This document shows positions 4,712 to 5,311 of a stretch of 5,311 nucleotides of DNA, in pieces. The stretch spans positions 1-5,311 of the forward strand of contig JALOSH010000187.1 in NCBI GenBank assembly GCA_025458545.1. Reading direction: 5' to 3'. Every line of letters begins with the position of its first letter. Within the stretch, counting starts at the first letter, position 1. The translations under genes and the position numbers were made by a program. Under the pieces are notes generated by a model that saw only the letters and a program-made list of their open reading frames with translations, did no database searches and was not told the origin of the DNA. This DNA is from Hydrogenophaga sp. GTDB lineage: Bacteria > Pseudomonadota > Gammaproteobacteria > Burkholderiales > Burkholderiaceae.

Positions 4712-5311
4712 ATGAGATTTCACCCCGTACCGTTTCGCATGACCCTGGTTGCCCTGGCAACCGCCACCCTGCTCGCGGCATGCGGCGGCGGCGGTGATGC
4801 CTCGCCGCCACCCGACAACATCCCGCCATCGCTGGCCATTTCTGACAATGTGATCGCGACCACCGCAACAGGTCCGGTTACCTTCACCTTCACGTTCAGC
4901 GAACCTGTTTCTGGTTTCGACGCTTCGGACATCGTGGTCAGCGGTGGCACGGCCGGTGGGTTCACCATGGGCGCTACCAACAGATCGGCAACACTGGTTG
5001 TGACTCCGGGTGACAACACGACAGGCACGATATCGGTGAGCGTGGCAGCCGGTAGGTTTACCGACTTTTCGAACAACGCCAACACTTCAGGGGTCAACGT
5101 CATCCAGGCGTTCGATACCACGGCCGTCACTCCGCCACCACCACCTCCCCCACCTCCGGTCACAAACTTGGTGGCCAACGGCAGTTTCTCCAACGGGGTG
5201 ACCGGCTGGAGCGGCAACGCCTTGAACGTTGTGACCGAGGGCGGCAACAGTTTCAACCTGGCGAACGTTGCCACCGCAGGAAACGCGTTTGACGTCAATC
5301 TGTCGTACGTC
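4712..5311 (+). CDS. Lipoprotein with Ig-like and carbohydrate-binding-like domains (5' part)
   Basis: The frame is open for all 200 codons to the right edge, so the protein is cut and its main domain is unseen. Residues 1-24 form a lipoprotein signal peptide: a positive start, a hydrophobic stretch, and the lipobox LAAC with Cys24 acylated. The GGGG after Cys24 lacks Asp at +2, so the outer membrane is likely. Residues about 38-135 are a bacterial Ig-like domain of the 'FTFSEPVSGFDASDIVVSGG' type, as in large surface proteins. Nine prolines at 141-149 form a linker. From about 152, NLVANGSFSNGVTGWSGNA resembles the start of a CBM4/9-type carbohydrate-binding module. Such architectures often continue into a glycoside hydrolase such as GH16, but that is inference. 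The start is secure: GGAGAG (4701-4706) stands before the ATG, and an operator-bearing promoter lies upstream. Sugar-responsive control is likely. Confidence 0.88.
   Translation, partial: MRFHPVPFRMTLVALATATLLAACGGGGDASPPPDNIPPSLAISDNVIATTATGPVTFTFTFSEPVSGFDASDIVVSGGTAGGFTMGATNRSATLVVTPGDNTTGTISVSVAAGRFTDFSNNANTSGVNVIQAFDTTAVTPPPPPPPPPVTNLVANGSFSNGVTGWSGNALNVVTEGGNSFNLANVATAGNAFDVNLSYV

Noticed and set aside
4720..5298. Minus-strand open frame with a poly-glycine run
   Set aside because: It is antisense to the lipoprotein gene. The poly-Gly is the reverse of the poly-Pro linker, and the plus frame has a signal peptide, ribosome site and promoter.

Overview
The window looks like a chromosomal segment of a high-GC betaproteobacterium. 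A Comamonadaceae (Hydrogenophaga/Acidovorax-like) host is the best guess. This is inferred from the codon and GC style of the genes and from a GC-rich palindromic intergenic element containing CCGGCAAAGCCGG, a type I associate with that family. No database search was possible.

Layout, left to right. (1) Positions 1-641 hold the 3' part of a type-2 GMP reductase gene (guaC). It appears to have lost about 15 codons, in frame, covering the phosphate-binding Gly-Ser loop. (2) Positions 648-844 hold a ~200-bp imperfect palindrome with perfect 20-bp inverted arms, between convergent guaC and an alpha/beta hydrolase. (3) The alpha/beta hydrolase (minus strand, arylformamidase-like HGGYW/GHSAGG family) is divergent from a GntR/FCD-family regulator (plus strand). 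A near-perfect 24-bp palindrome lies between them and is a good candidate for the regulator's operator. (4) The regulator ends in a hairpin that straddles its stop codon, followed by a Rho-independent terminator. (5) A beta-hydroxyacid dehydrogenase gene (3-hydroxyisobutyrate dehydrogenase / tartronate semialdehyde reductase superfamily) follows behind its own promoter. (6) A tRNA-Ala with anticodon CGC lies only 29 bases behind it.

Downstream of the tRNA, about 1 kb (3671-4711) has no recognisable gene. It contains a hexanucleotide repeat, (GGCAGT)5, and three copies of a palindrome of the form TGAAANCGNTTTCA, which has the shape of a LacI-family operator. The last copy lies just downstream of a perfect TTGACA -35 box and just upstream of a 200-codon open frame that runs off the right edge. 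That frame has a lipobox, a bacterial Ig-like domain, a nine-proline linker and the start of what looks like a carbohydrate-binding module. The lipoprotein and its sugar-type operators suggest the left border of a polysaccharide-utilisation locus whose enzymes, transporter and repressor would lie to the right.

The hydrolase, GntR regulator and dehydrogenase may form a small catabolic unit, but no substrate can be named from sequence. guaC and the lipoprotein locus look functionally unrelated to it.
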